64,000 nucleotides of DNA from Odontesthes bonariensis (taxonomy: Eukaryota; Chordata; Actinopteri; Atheriniformes; Atherinopsidae), in assembly GCF_027942865.1 (NCBI RefSeq), contig NC_134514.1, forward strand, positions 460,618 through 524,617, given 5' to 3'. This document shows, in pieces, positions 40,801-52,800 of the stretch (within the stretch, counting starts at the first letter, position 1; each line of letters starts with the position of its first letter). The notes beneath the pieces were generated by a model. The model worked only from the letters and a program-made list of their open reading frames with translations. It was not told the origin of the DNA and searched no databases. Made by a program: the position numbers and the translations under genes.

Positions 40801-43800
40801 TTGGGTCTGTAGGGTCTGTTGGGTCTGTTGGGTCTGTAGGGTCTGTAGGGTCTGTAGGATCTGTTGGGTCTGTTGGGTCTGTTGGGTCTGTAGGGTCTGT
40901 TGGGTCTGTAGGGTCTGTAGGGTCTGTTGGGTCTGTTGGGTCTGTAGGGTCTGTAGGGTCTGTTGGGTCTGTTGGGTCTGTAGGGTCTGTAGGGTCTGTT
41001 GGGTCTGTTGGGTCTGTAGGGTCTGTAGGGTCTGTAGGGTCTGTTGGGTCTGTTGGGTCTGTAGGGTCTGTAGGGTCTGTAGGGTCTGTTGGGTCTGTTG
41101 GGTCTGTAGGGTCTGTAGGGTCTGTTGGGTCTGTTGGGTCTGTAGGGTCTGTAGGGTCTGTTGGGTCTGTAGGGTCTGTAGGGTCTGTAGGGTCTGTTGG
41201 GTCTGTTGGGTCTGTAGGGTCTGTTGGGTCTGTAGGATCTGTAGGATCTGTAGGGTCTGTAGGGTCTGTTGGGTCTGTAGGGTCTGTTGGGTCTGTTGGG
41301 TCTGTAGGATCTGTAGGATCTGTAGGGTCTGTTGGGTCTGTTGGGTCTGTAGGGTCTGTAGGGTCTGTTGGGTCTGTTGGGTCTGTAGGATCTGTAGGAT
41401 CTGTAGGGTCTGTTGGGTCTGTTGGGTCTGTTGGGTCTGTAGGGTCTGTTGGGTCTGTAGGATCTGTAGGATCTGTAGGGTCTGTAGGGTCTGTTGGGTC
41501 TGTAGGGTCTGTAGGGTCTGTTGGGTCTGTTGGGTCTGTAGGGTCTGTAGGGTCTGTTGGGTCTGTAGGGTCTGTAGGGTCTGTAGGGTCTGTAGGGTCT
41601 GTTGGGTCTGTAGGGTCTGTAGGGTCTGTTGGGTCTGTAGGGTCTGTAGGGTCTGTAGGGTCTGCTCGGTCTGTTGGGTCTGTAGGGTCTGTAGAGTCTG
41701 TTGGGTCTGTAGGGTCTGTAGGGTCTGTTGGGTCTGTAGGGTCTGTAGGGTCTGTAGGGTCTGTTGGGTCTGCTCGGTCTGTTGGGTCTGTAGGGTCTGT
41801 TGGGTCTGTTGGGTCTGTTGGGTCTGTGGGGTCTGTGGGGTCTGTTGGGTCTGTAGGGTCTGTAGGGTCTGTAGGGTCTGTTGGGTCTGTTGGGTCTGTA
41901 GGGTCTGTAGGATCTGTAGGGTCTGTAGGGTCTGTTGGGTCTGTAGGGTCTGCTGGGTCTGTAGGGTCTGCTGGGTCTGTAGGGTCTGTTGGGTCTGTTG
42001 GGTCTGTAGGGTCTGTAGGGTCTGTAGGGTCTGTAGGGTCTGTTGGGTCTGTTGGGTCTGTAGGGTCTGTAGGGTCTGTTGGGTCTGTTGGGTCTGTAGG
42101 GTCTGTAGGGTCTGTTGGGTCTGTTGGGTCTGTAGGGTCTGTAGGGTCTGTAGGGTCTGTTGGGTCTGTCGGGTCTGCTCGGTCTGTTGGGTCTGTAGGG
42201 TCTGTTGAGTCTGTTGGGTCTGTAGGGTCTGTTGGGTCTGTAGGGTCTGTTGGGTCTGTAGGGTCTGTAGGGTCTGTAGGGTCTGTTGGGTCTGTAGGGT
42301 CTGTTGGGTCTGTTGGGTCTGTCGGGTCTGCTCGGTCTGTTGGGTCTGTAGGGTCTGTTGGGTCTGTCGGGTCTGCTCGGTCTGTTGGGTCTGTTGAGTC
42401 TGTTGGGTCTGTAGGGTCTGCTCGGTCTGTTGGGTCTGTTGAGTCTGTAGGGTCTGTTGGGTCTGTTGGGTCTGTAGGGTCTGCTCGGTCTGTTGGGTCT
42501 GTTGAGTCTGTAGGGTCTGTTGGGTCTGTTGGGTCTGTAGGGTCTGTAGGGTCTGTTGGGTCTGTAGGGTCTGTAGGGTCTGCTGGATCTGTAGGATCTG
42601 TAGTGTCTGTAGGATCTGTAGGATCTGTAGGGTCTGTTGGGTCTGCTGGGTCTGTAGGGTCTGCTGGGTCTGTAGGGTCTGCTGGGTCTGTAGGGTCTGC
42701 TGGATCTGTAGGATCTGTAGTGTCTGTAGGATCTGTAGGGTCTGTAGGGTCTGTAGGGGGTAGATTGTCACCGTAGAGTCTCTGGATGCCCCAGACATCA
42801 TCCTGGGCAATGTTCCTCTGGCCGGTGTAGGTGGCGTTTGGATGCATCAAAGCTTGGGGGTCTCTGGAGTGCCACAGACCCAGAGCGTGACCAATCTCAT
42901 GAGCCGCCACCTGGACCAGATCATTTAGCCAGACTCCTGCAGAACCAGAACCACAGACACTTGTTTCCACATATGTTTACGTTCGTACCTTGATTCTATC
43001 TGAATTGCAGACGCTGCCCCCTGGTGCTCAACATGGAACACATCTTTTGGATGGATGTAAACCTCCCTGCTTTCATTTGAGCAGTTTTTCTGCCCCTTGT
43101 ATTACATTTACTGCAGGGCATTTACCTTGTTTCCAGCTGAACCTGGACTTCCCGAGGATCCAAAACTCGTGGTTGTCAAAGTGGATTTCACCTCTTGGCG
43201 GCAGGAAGGCGTGAGCCAGCTCGCCATTGAGCCCATCGAAACATGGATGGAGGGGAGACCACCAGCAATCAGTGTGGTTAAAGGTGTAGAAACCTAGGAC
43301 ACACATCCCAGTCACCTGCTATCATTCCACTAAAAGTTCAACTCAACAACAATTAAAGGATCAACACTGGTGAGAGTCCTAAAGGGTGACCAAAGTGTGA
43401 CTTTAACGGTTTTTAAGACAGTTTCTCTGGTGGAAATTTGTAAATATCTGAAACTTTTTGCTTTGTGGACTCAGGTGAGTGGAGCAAACATGACCAGACA
43501 AAAACAGATCCTTCCAAACCACAGGTCCACATGGAACACCATGGTCACCTATAAACTCTCCCAGGTTATCTGAAGCAGTAAAACATGTTCTTTGTTCTTC
43601 ATTAAAGGAGATAAAACTGTGTTTTCGGTTGTCAAGATCAGCTGATAAATATATGTTTGGGATCATGATGGTGGCTAGCAAAAAAAGCCATTACTAGGAA
43701 ATGGATGAAGATGGAGCCTAAAAGGGAAGATCGGGTTGACGTAATGCACAATATTTATATGATGGAAAGGTTGACATTTTCCATCAGATTAGAATCGGGC

Positions 43801-46800
43801 AAATTTAAGAATTACTGGAAAAATTGGTTGGACTTTGTTTCACCATTGAGGTCAGATTTTGTTGAATAAAACCCTGGGGACAGGAGGAACCCTTACATAG
43901 CTACAGATTGTATATAGTTCATTTGCAGGTAAATTTAAATGAGAAGAAGGAACAGTAAATGCCGGGTATTGAAAGTGTTAGGGCAGGTTGAAGTACATAA
44001 AGGAAAGAAAGGTTATAATACAGAATGTCGACACAATAGTTTGTTGAATACTGGAAGGATATTGTGAAAAATGTGGAATTGTGGTTGTTCACCTGTATGG
44101 AAAACAAAAACGCAATAAAAATTTGCAAATTTAAAAAAAAAAACAACAGCGTTTTCACAGTTTTTAACAGCCGACTCTTTCCTCTCGTATTGCGTAACAT
44201 ACCAATTGTGATGTCAGCGGTGGCGTTGCCGTCGGTAACCTCTGTGAAAGTCAGCGGCGACACGTCACTCCACTTGTTGAAGGCGATGCTGATGGCCTTC
44301 CTGGTGTCCTCCACATTCAGAGTGTTGGGAAACTTGATGATCCTGAGAGGAAGATAAAGTGGGAGCATGTTTATGGTGGTTGGAGGTACAGATCTGTATG
44401 CTGATGACACTGGTTTATATACACATGCAGAAACTCAGAGACTGACTCACTGACCACAGAGCTGCTCGAACAGTCATGCTTTCATCTTCACGTAAGCAAA
44501 ATAAAAGGTTTTCATTTTCCTCCAAAACCAAAGAGTCAGCCAGTTTTTTTCATTAAAGATAGTGAGACTGAAATAGTTCAATACTTTGATGTAATGCTTG
44601 GACTAAAACCATAATAAAGTTATCAAGTACAATCTGACGAATTTCAGACACATTAGAGGCATTTGTGAAGTAAATGTATGTTAACTAAAACATAGAATCA
44701 TAATTCAAAGTAAACCAAGACACAGAATATGAGAACCAAAGGAACCGAAACCCATCAAGTGTTCAGCAGGAGCTTTACAGCTAAAATTCACATTTTCTTA
44801 TTCATCTATTCTAAATTAAAAGGAAAAGTAGTGACAGAAACCCGGTGAATCTTTTAACCTTCAAAGTGTCCTGATCAGCAGTTCTGCAGCTTCCTGAAGC
44901 TCTCAGAGTTTCTCTTTGGACATTTTCTGCTTCTTCCCTCATCTTCAGTCCAGTCCTTGTACCTGAGCATCTTCAGAGGAATGTGTTTTTTCTTTGTTCA
45001 GCCACTAAACTCTGAGCTGTGAACCATTCAGGCAGGAAAAAGGCTCCTAACTCAAGGGATGAACCAGTGTTGTGTCCAACTTAGCAAAGAAGCCGTTTTA
45101 AACTGGATCTTTAGGCACTTTGTTCCCAGCAGCCTGTCACAGAGACACATCATTCACCCTAACCCACAGAGTAGTTCCCACTTTGACCTGAAGGTGTCAG
45201 TGTTGCATCACTGTTCCACACCTGACTCGGACACAGTGACACAGCAGTTTGTTCAGTAACACGTGGGCTGTGTTCGAATCCACATACTACATACTACATA
45301 CCACATACTACATACTACATACTACATACCACATACTACATACCACATACCACATACTGCATACTACATACTACATATTACATATTACATACCACATACT
45401 ACATACTACATACCACATACTGCATACTACATACACATACTACATACTACATACCACATACTACATACCACATACTACATACTACATACCACATACTACA
45501 TACCACATACCACATACTACATACTACATACTACATATTACATACCACATACTACATACTACATACCACATACTGCATACTACATACACATACTACATAC
45601 TACATACCACATACTACATACCACATACTACATACTACATACCACATACCACATACTACATACCGCATACCACATGCTACAATCTGCATACTACATACTG
45701 CATACTACATATTACATACTACATACTACATACCACATACCACATACTACATACGGCATACTACATATTACATACTACATACTACATACCGCATACCACA
45801 TACTACATACTACATACTGCATACTGCATACTACATACCGCATACCACATACTACATACTGCATACTGCATACTACATACTACATACTACATACTACATA
45901 CTACATACCGCATACCACATACTACATACTGCATACTACATACCGCATACCACATACTACATACTACATACCGCATACCACATACTACATACTACATACT
46001 ACATACCACATACTGCATACTACATACTACATATTACATACCACATACTACATACTACATACCACATACTGCATACTACATACACATACTACATACTACA
46101 TACCACATACTACATACTACATACACATACTACATACTACATACCACATACTACATACTACATACCACATACTGCATACTACATACACATACTACATACT
46201 ACATACCACATACTACATACTACATACCACATACCACATACTACATACTACATACCGCATACCACATACTACATACGGCATACTACATATTACATACTAC
46301 ATACTACATACCGCATACCACATACTACATACTGCATACTGCATACTACATACCGCATACCACATACTACATACTACATACTACATACCACATACTACAT
46401 ACTATATACTAGATACCACATACTGCATACTGCATACTGCATACTACATACCACATACTACATACTACATACTGCATACTGCATACTACATACTACATAC
46501 CGCATACCACATACTACATACGGCATACTACATATTACATACTACATACTACATACCGCATACCACATACTACATACTGCATACTGCATACTACATACCG
46601 CATACCACATACTGCATACTACATACTACATACTACATACCACATACCACATACTAGATACCACATACTGCATACCGCATACTGCATACTGCATACTACA
46701 TACTACATACTACATACTACATACTGCATACTGCATACTGCATACTACATACTACATACTCATCGATCAGACAGTATGCAGAGTGTTTACACACAATGCA

Positions 46801-49800
46801 TTTCGCTCCTGCCCGAGCCGAAATCAGCCGGCCTGAAGCTGATTTCCCTTAAGCTCTAAACTCTGTAAACTTTAGCAACATTTGAAACATTTTTAGGAGA
46901 GAAAGTAGTCGTTTAGATCCCCAACGTGTTGAAAACCTGACAAAATACCGGCTGTTTACAATTTTGTTCCCACGAATTCGGCGCTACTAAAGCTAGCCGC
47001 AGTGAGCAACGCACTTCCGGTTATTTTCACAAAATAAAATACCCGTTGCCTTTTATCATAGGGAAAGCCGTTACCATACAATTGGTGCTTTTGTTTTGAA
47101 AACAGGAAGTGAACCTACCCTCGTTGTAGCTAGCTTGAAACTGCCGTTTTGACAGGAAACGACAATCGGCGACGTCACGTTACGTTGCATCTTGGGTAGT
47201 TTGAGTATGAGTAGTAACCTCATGATGCATACCCAACATTTAGGAGAATCTAGTATGCATCCGGGAACTTAAAAAAGTTAAAGTTAGTAGGAGTAGTGGG
47301 AGTAGTGGGAGTAGTATGAGTAGTATGCGGTTTCGAACACAGCCAGTGACACAGCAGTTTGTTCAGCTGAAGACGGCTTCTTCTTCTATGTTGGAGGTTC
47401 TGATGACATCATCTCTGCAGGTGGAGATGAAGCTCAAAGTGACGAAGAAGAGGAGTCAGTTTCTGTGTCCTTCGTCGGATCCTTTAAAGCAGAACCAGAG
47501 CAGCTTCACTCCTGAGGTGCACCACAAGGCTCAGCGTGAGGACCTCTGCTTGTTTTAATTCCACAGGAGTTACAGTAAATATCAGCTTCTATGCAGATGA
47601 GACTCTGATCATCGGCACACACTTTAAACCAGTTAAACCAGCTGCTCTCTTCAGAACTCTTCAGATAGAAACATTATAGAAATAAATCTCTTCACTGACA
47701 TTGTCACACCAGAACATAAACAGTTTAAGAAGCTTTACTGAGCTTTACAGAGAATGATTTTTCAGATTATCGTCTTCCAGCTTTAGGCTAACGTAGTTCT
47801 TCATCACGTGCTCTGGATCTTTGAGCTCGTCTACCTGTATGTGATGTTGTGGTGAGTCCACTTCTGTCCCAGAGGGTTGACGGCGTAGCGTTTAATCCGT
47901 GTTCCTCTGTCAGCGAACGCCTCCATCACCCTGCTGCTGACACTTGCCTGAAAAAAAAAAAACAGGATCAATAACAAATGCTGGCAGAGATGCAGTCCCT
48001 CTGACGTCCACCAGGTGCTGCTGCAACCGACTGGTGTTAGAATCTGTTTCAGTTCAGAGCGGGATCAGGTATGATCGATTCATGTGACAACAGAAGGTTT
48101 GGTTTCACTTTCTTCTGCAGAGTTGTAAATACAACATTAGCTTTTAGATGCATGTTTTGGTTCTCCTGCTGTTTGGGGAAACTTTTGTTATGGTTGCCGC
48201 CGGTGGCGGAAGGATTATGGAGGACCCAACAGCAGTCTGGAGACCAAAAGAATATGGCACTGAAGTTTGAATAAGGAACCAAAAGCGCGGCTGAGCTGGG
48301 AAACCATGAGCTAAAGTTGGAAAACAAAAGAATAATTAACAGCGAGGAGATCAATGATGAAAGTAACAACAAGGATGTGACAAAGACTGAGATTAACAAA
48401 GGAGCATATTTAAGGTAAACACAAGAAACTTGTGCTAAAGAAAAAATGGACCAGACTCAGTGAATAATTCCCTATAATACAGATCAGTGAGCAGTGCTGA
48501 CCAACATGTCATTGGGGTCATTAGGTGGGAACCTCCTTCTCACCAACTGCACACCAGTCAGAGCAGGTAGGGGATTCAAACCCTGGTTCGGGTTACAGGC
48601 CAACTCACCTAAAATGGCCGCCTGGTTTCAAAAGGCTCACATGGGCAACACCCTCCATTTAAATATCCTGAACTTCTTCTTAGCTTCTTCAAAAAGTCTG
48701 TTTACCCTAAGTGCTCCCCCTGCTGGGCCCCCAGCTGCTTTTGCTTCTTCTAATCCAAATCCACTGACTGGACTTTACTGCCTCATCTGACACTTCCTTC
48801 ACTATTTTCCTCACACTCTGTCCACTTACACCTAGCTCCCTCAACAATGAGACAACAGACTTTGCTACAAATCCTCTACATCCTACTTCCACTGGACAGA
48901 TTCTAACTTTCCATCCTCGCTGCTCTGCTTCTGCCCCCAACTCCACATATCTAAGCTTTTTCCTTTCATATGCTTCTGCTACTGATTCCTCCTAAGGAAC
49001 AGTCAGCTCTATGAAACAGACTCTCATTCTACTCCTAGAACACAAAACTATATCAGGCCTTAGATTTGTAGAGGCTATCTCCTGGGGAACAACAAGCTTA
49101 TTTCCTAAATCTACCTGCATCTCCCAATCACAAGCATCCTCCAAGCTGCCTTTCCTCCTTATCGTCTTTTTAACTTTCTCCCCCTCTTGAACAAACTGAA
49201 TTGCCACCCTCTTCACCTTAGACCCTCCTAAGGTTACCTGCCTTTGTTTATCTTCAATACCTGCAGCTAAGCTTCTTAATACTAGGTCATGTTGCCATGT
49301 ATACCGGCCTTGTGTATAGTGTTGGGAACAGATGAGAAAGTGACTGTTTATTGTGATGATTGACTGGAGACTGGTGTGACTGAGACCAGAGGACAAGACC
49401 GAGACACCTAAGGACATCTAGGGCTAAAGACAAGAAACAAGAATCTATGACCAGTTAAAGATGATTTGGTGGAGAGATTGATTGTGATAGATGGGCAGTA
49501 ACTGTGGCTGATTGTGGTAAATATGTGAGAGAGGCGAGGGGTAAACTTACACAATATTTATATTTTAAATATACACAAGATTAGACCTTTCTGGACTCAA
49601 ATTCGAAATATTGTAAGTAAGTGGCTTGGAGCAGAGATTCCCCTCAGTCCAGAGCTCTGTCAACTGGGGGACGAGTCTCAATTACCCAGTATAACCAAAT
49701 GTCATTTTTCTGTAATCTCAGTGGGTCCAAAAACAGCTCGTCGAGTCATCTTAAGACATTGGAAGGCATCAGAAATTCCAGATGTGAAAGAATGGGTGTG

Positions 49801-52800
49801 TGCAATGACTGAAACTGCATCCTATGAATGTATGCTTAGTAGATTGAGTGGTGATGGGGAGGAGGGGGTGACCCCCTGGGGCAGGTTTTGGAACTATATA
49901 AAGGTAAATAATGACCACCACTAGGACTCTGGTTTTCTTGTTTTGTTGTGCTTTCCCCGAGTGGGATCCTGTAATCCTGTATGCCTCAGCAGTCAGATAT
50001 CATTATGTACTCACCTTGTCTTTGTGTCAGCTGCCTATTTTTGAGACAAATATGTGCGAAGTCGGTTATTAGAATGAATTCTTACTCATATACTACTTGT
50101 TCCTGTATAAAGAAACATGTTTAATTTGCCATGTACCAAGCCTAAGAAAAGTTCAATAAAAAAAAACTTGAATTAAAAAAAAGAAACAAGAATCCAACAG
50201 AAGCTAACAGAATAACTAACTGAAAACTAAAGCAGAATCTAAGGAATAAAGCTGAAAGAAAACACCAAACGGGAACACAGAACAGAGACTAAGAGAGAAA
50301 CATGGAGCAGGACACGTTTACAGAACATTCCTTTACATTGAATTCGACCATGTGTGCTGTATCTGTTGACCTCTGAGGAACATTATCCAAACATTCTCTT
50401 ACAGTTATATTATATATATAATAATATTATATACTCTGAACGTTGTGCGACAGCAGAACCCTGTGAGAATGTTCTGGGAATGTTAGTTTATGTCAGTCTA
50501 AGCTCAGGACAAACAGAAACGTTTCCCTTTGTGAAAAGTGTTTCGGTGGAGTTGCAGACAGATGTGGCGGCACACTGATTCCCCATAGATGTGAGGACTC
50601 TTTTCTTCCTTTTCTCTTTGAGGCGCTCCTGCTCTGATGACCCCTCCCCCTCCACGGATCTGCCGCCCACATGTGAACTCGGCTCTGAGCCTCCGCTGTT
50701 CCTCCACATCCGACCAAAACAAGCTTAACTCTGAGACCCGACAGGTTGAGCTGAGTCTGAGCTGAGTCTGAGCTGAGTCTGAGCTGAGTCTGAGCTGAGT
50801 CTGAGCTGAGTCTGAGCTGAGTGAGCTGAGTCTGAGCTGAGTGAGCTGAGTCTGAGCTCCGGACACAGAGTGGAGAGTTTGTTGTTCCATCAGGTTTGGG
50901 TCATCACCGCCTCTCTGAGCAGCAGCGCCCCTGCTGGGTGTTTACAAGCTGCTCTCTTACCAAAGCTCTCAGAATGGCTTATAATAATGTGCACATTCAA
51001 ATTTAAATTTCACTCTGACGTCCAGGTTTTAGTGCAGGATCAGCCCTTTGAGCACCTTCAGAGCCTGAACTTCCAGGTTCCAATTCCGGCTGGTTTTCCC
51101 CTGTGTATGCGTGGGTTCTCTCAGGTACTCCGGCTTCCCCCCTTCCAAAAGGCACCAAAGTCCCATCGAACACAGAATGAGATGCTGATTTTTCAGTTTT
51201 TAACCTGCCTGTATGTTTAGAAACAGGGGCTCAGCTAGGCACCCCCTGGCTCAGCACATTTTCAAAATATTATATTATGCAAAAACACATTTTTTTTGCT
51301 CAAGGATGCATTATTTTCGTGACCATTTTATTTCTTTTCTAGCATTTGTTTTTGTTTCTACTCTTTACTCCCAAAATAAATGTTGAGTTATCTTCAATAT
51401 TTGTCTCAGGCTCTCTGTTATCCCTGTCAAGCCACAAAGTCTTTTGAAATGAAGAGGTCAAAATTGAATGTTGTAGGAGAAAACTAGCCTAGAAATCTAA
51501 AAAATGGAATTTGCTCCGGGGCCATGTACAGCTTTTTGCTGTACGGGTCTGGCTTGCTAGGCTAGGGGAAAACACTACTCAAAGCAAAACTAATACGGCT
51601 CCAAAATTTAAAAATGTACTAGTTCGCCTCAATTAGTGAGAAATAATGTGCATAATGTGTGGATAAGGTGTGTTTCCAACACAACACCGGTCCTCTCCTC
51701 ACTCGCTGTGCTAACGTTACATTATCGGCATGTTTCTGATAAAGATGGAGGTCTCCCAGTACAAATGTTTAATGAGGTTAATATATCCAAAGTGTTTAAA
51801 CGCAGTAATTAACGGGACACATGCATTACTACTGTTACTACAAGTTACGCTGCATACATCTCCGGCTTGGTCCATCACTGTTGATGAGAAAGCATCTGCT
51901 GCTAGCTTACAGCTACATGCTAACCCTCTGGGATCAATAGAGTAACTCTGCATTTATATATATATATAGAGAGGGAGATGGAGTGTTTTTGGTGTGACTG
52001 GAGGAATAGCTTCCTTATGTCTGTGTTACTGCATTAAATTACAGCTTCTTACACAGCCAGCACCAGGGGCCCAAAAACAAACATGGAGGGCCACAAAGAT
52101 ACAAAGGAAGATTCTGGAACATTAACAGCTGGCAGCCTGGCTGGAGTATGTGCGCACTGACGTGCACGTTTAGACGCCGGCTGGTACTGTACCGTTTTTA
52201 AGACGATAAAAACGGACCTGCAGACAGGTTTAACACGAGGAAGTCTGTTTAATCTGCAGAGGCCAGAAACAAAATAACAAACGATAAACAACAAACAGAT
52301 AAACAAACAAACTGACAGAAAAATAAAACGAACAAACAAAACAACTAACAAACTGAAACAAAACAACAAACGATAAACAACCAACAAACCGAAACAACAA
52401 ACACACTAAAACAAAACAATAAAAAACAAACAAAGTCACAAAACAAAAAAGAATAAACAAGACAGAAAAATAAAACGAACAAACAAAACAACAAACGATT
52501 AACCACAAACAAACTGGAACAAAACAACAAATGATAAACAACAAACACACTGAAACAAAACAATAAACTATGAATAACAAACAAACAAACAAAAAAACAA
52601 ATGAACAGACACAAAAACAAACGATAAACAACAAAGTTAAACAAAACAATAAACAACAAACTAACCGACACAAAACAACAAACAAACAGATAAACAAACG
52701 AACTGACAGAAAAATAACAAAACAAACATGAACAAAAAAACAAACGATTAACAACAAACAAACTGAAACAAAACAACAAATGATAAACAAGAAACAAAAA

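Noticed and set aside
39580-42810. Long proteins of LQTQQT, VGSVGS, CRVCWV and TDP repeats
   Set aside because: All come from one 9-bp intronic array. The mmp23 splice sites on either side join in the correct phase.
45249-46657. [11 protein letters not shown]-type proteins of 387 and 464 residues
   Set aside because: Frames through the CATACTA array. The unit structure, not coding, keeps them open.
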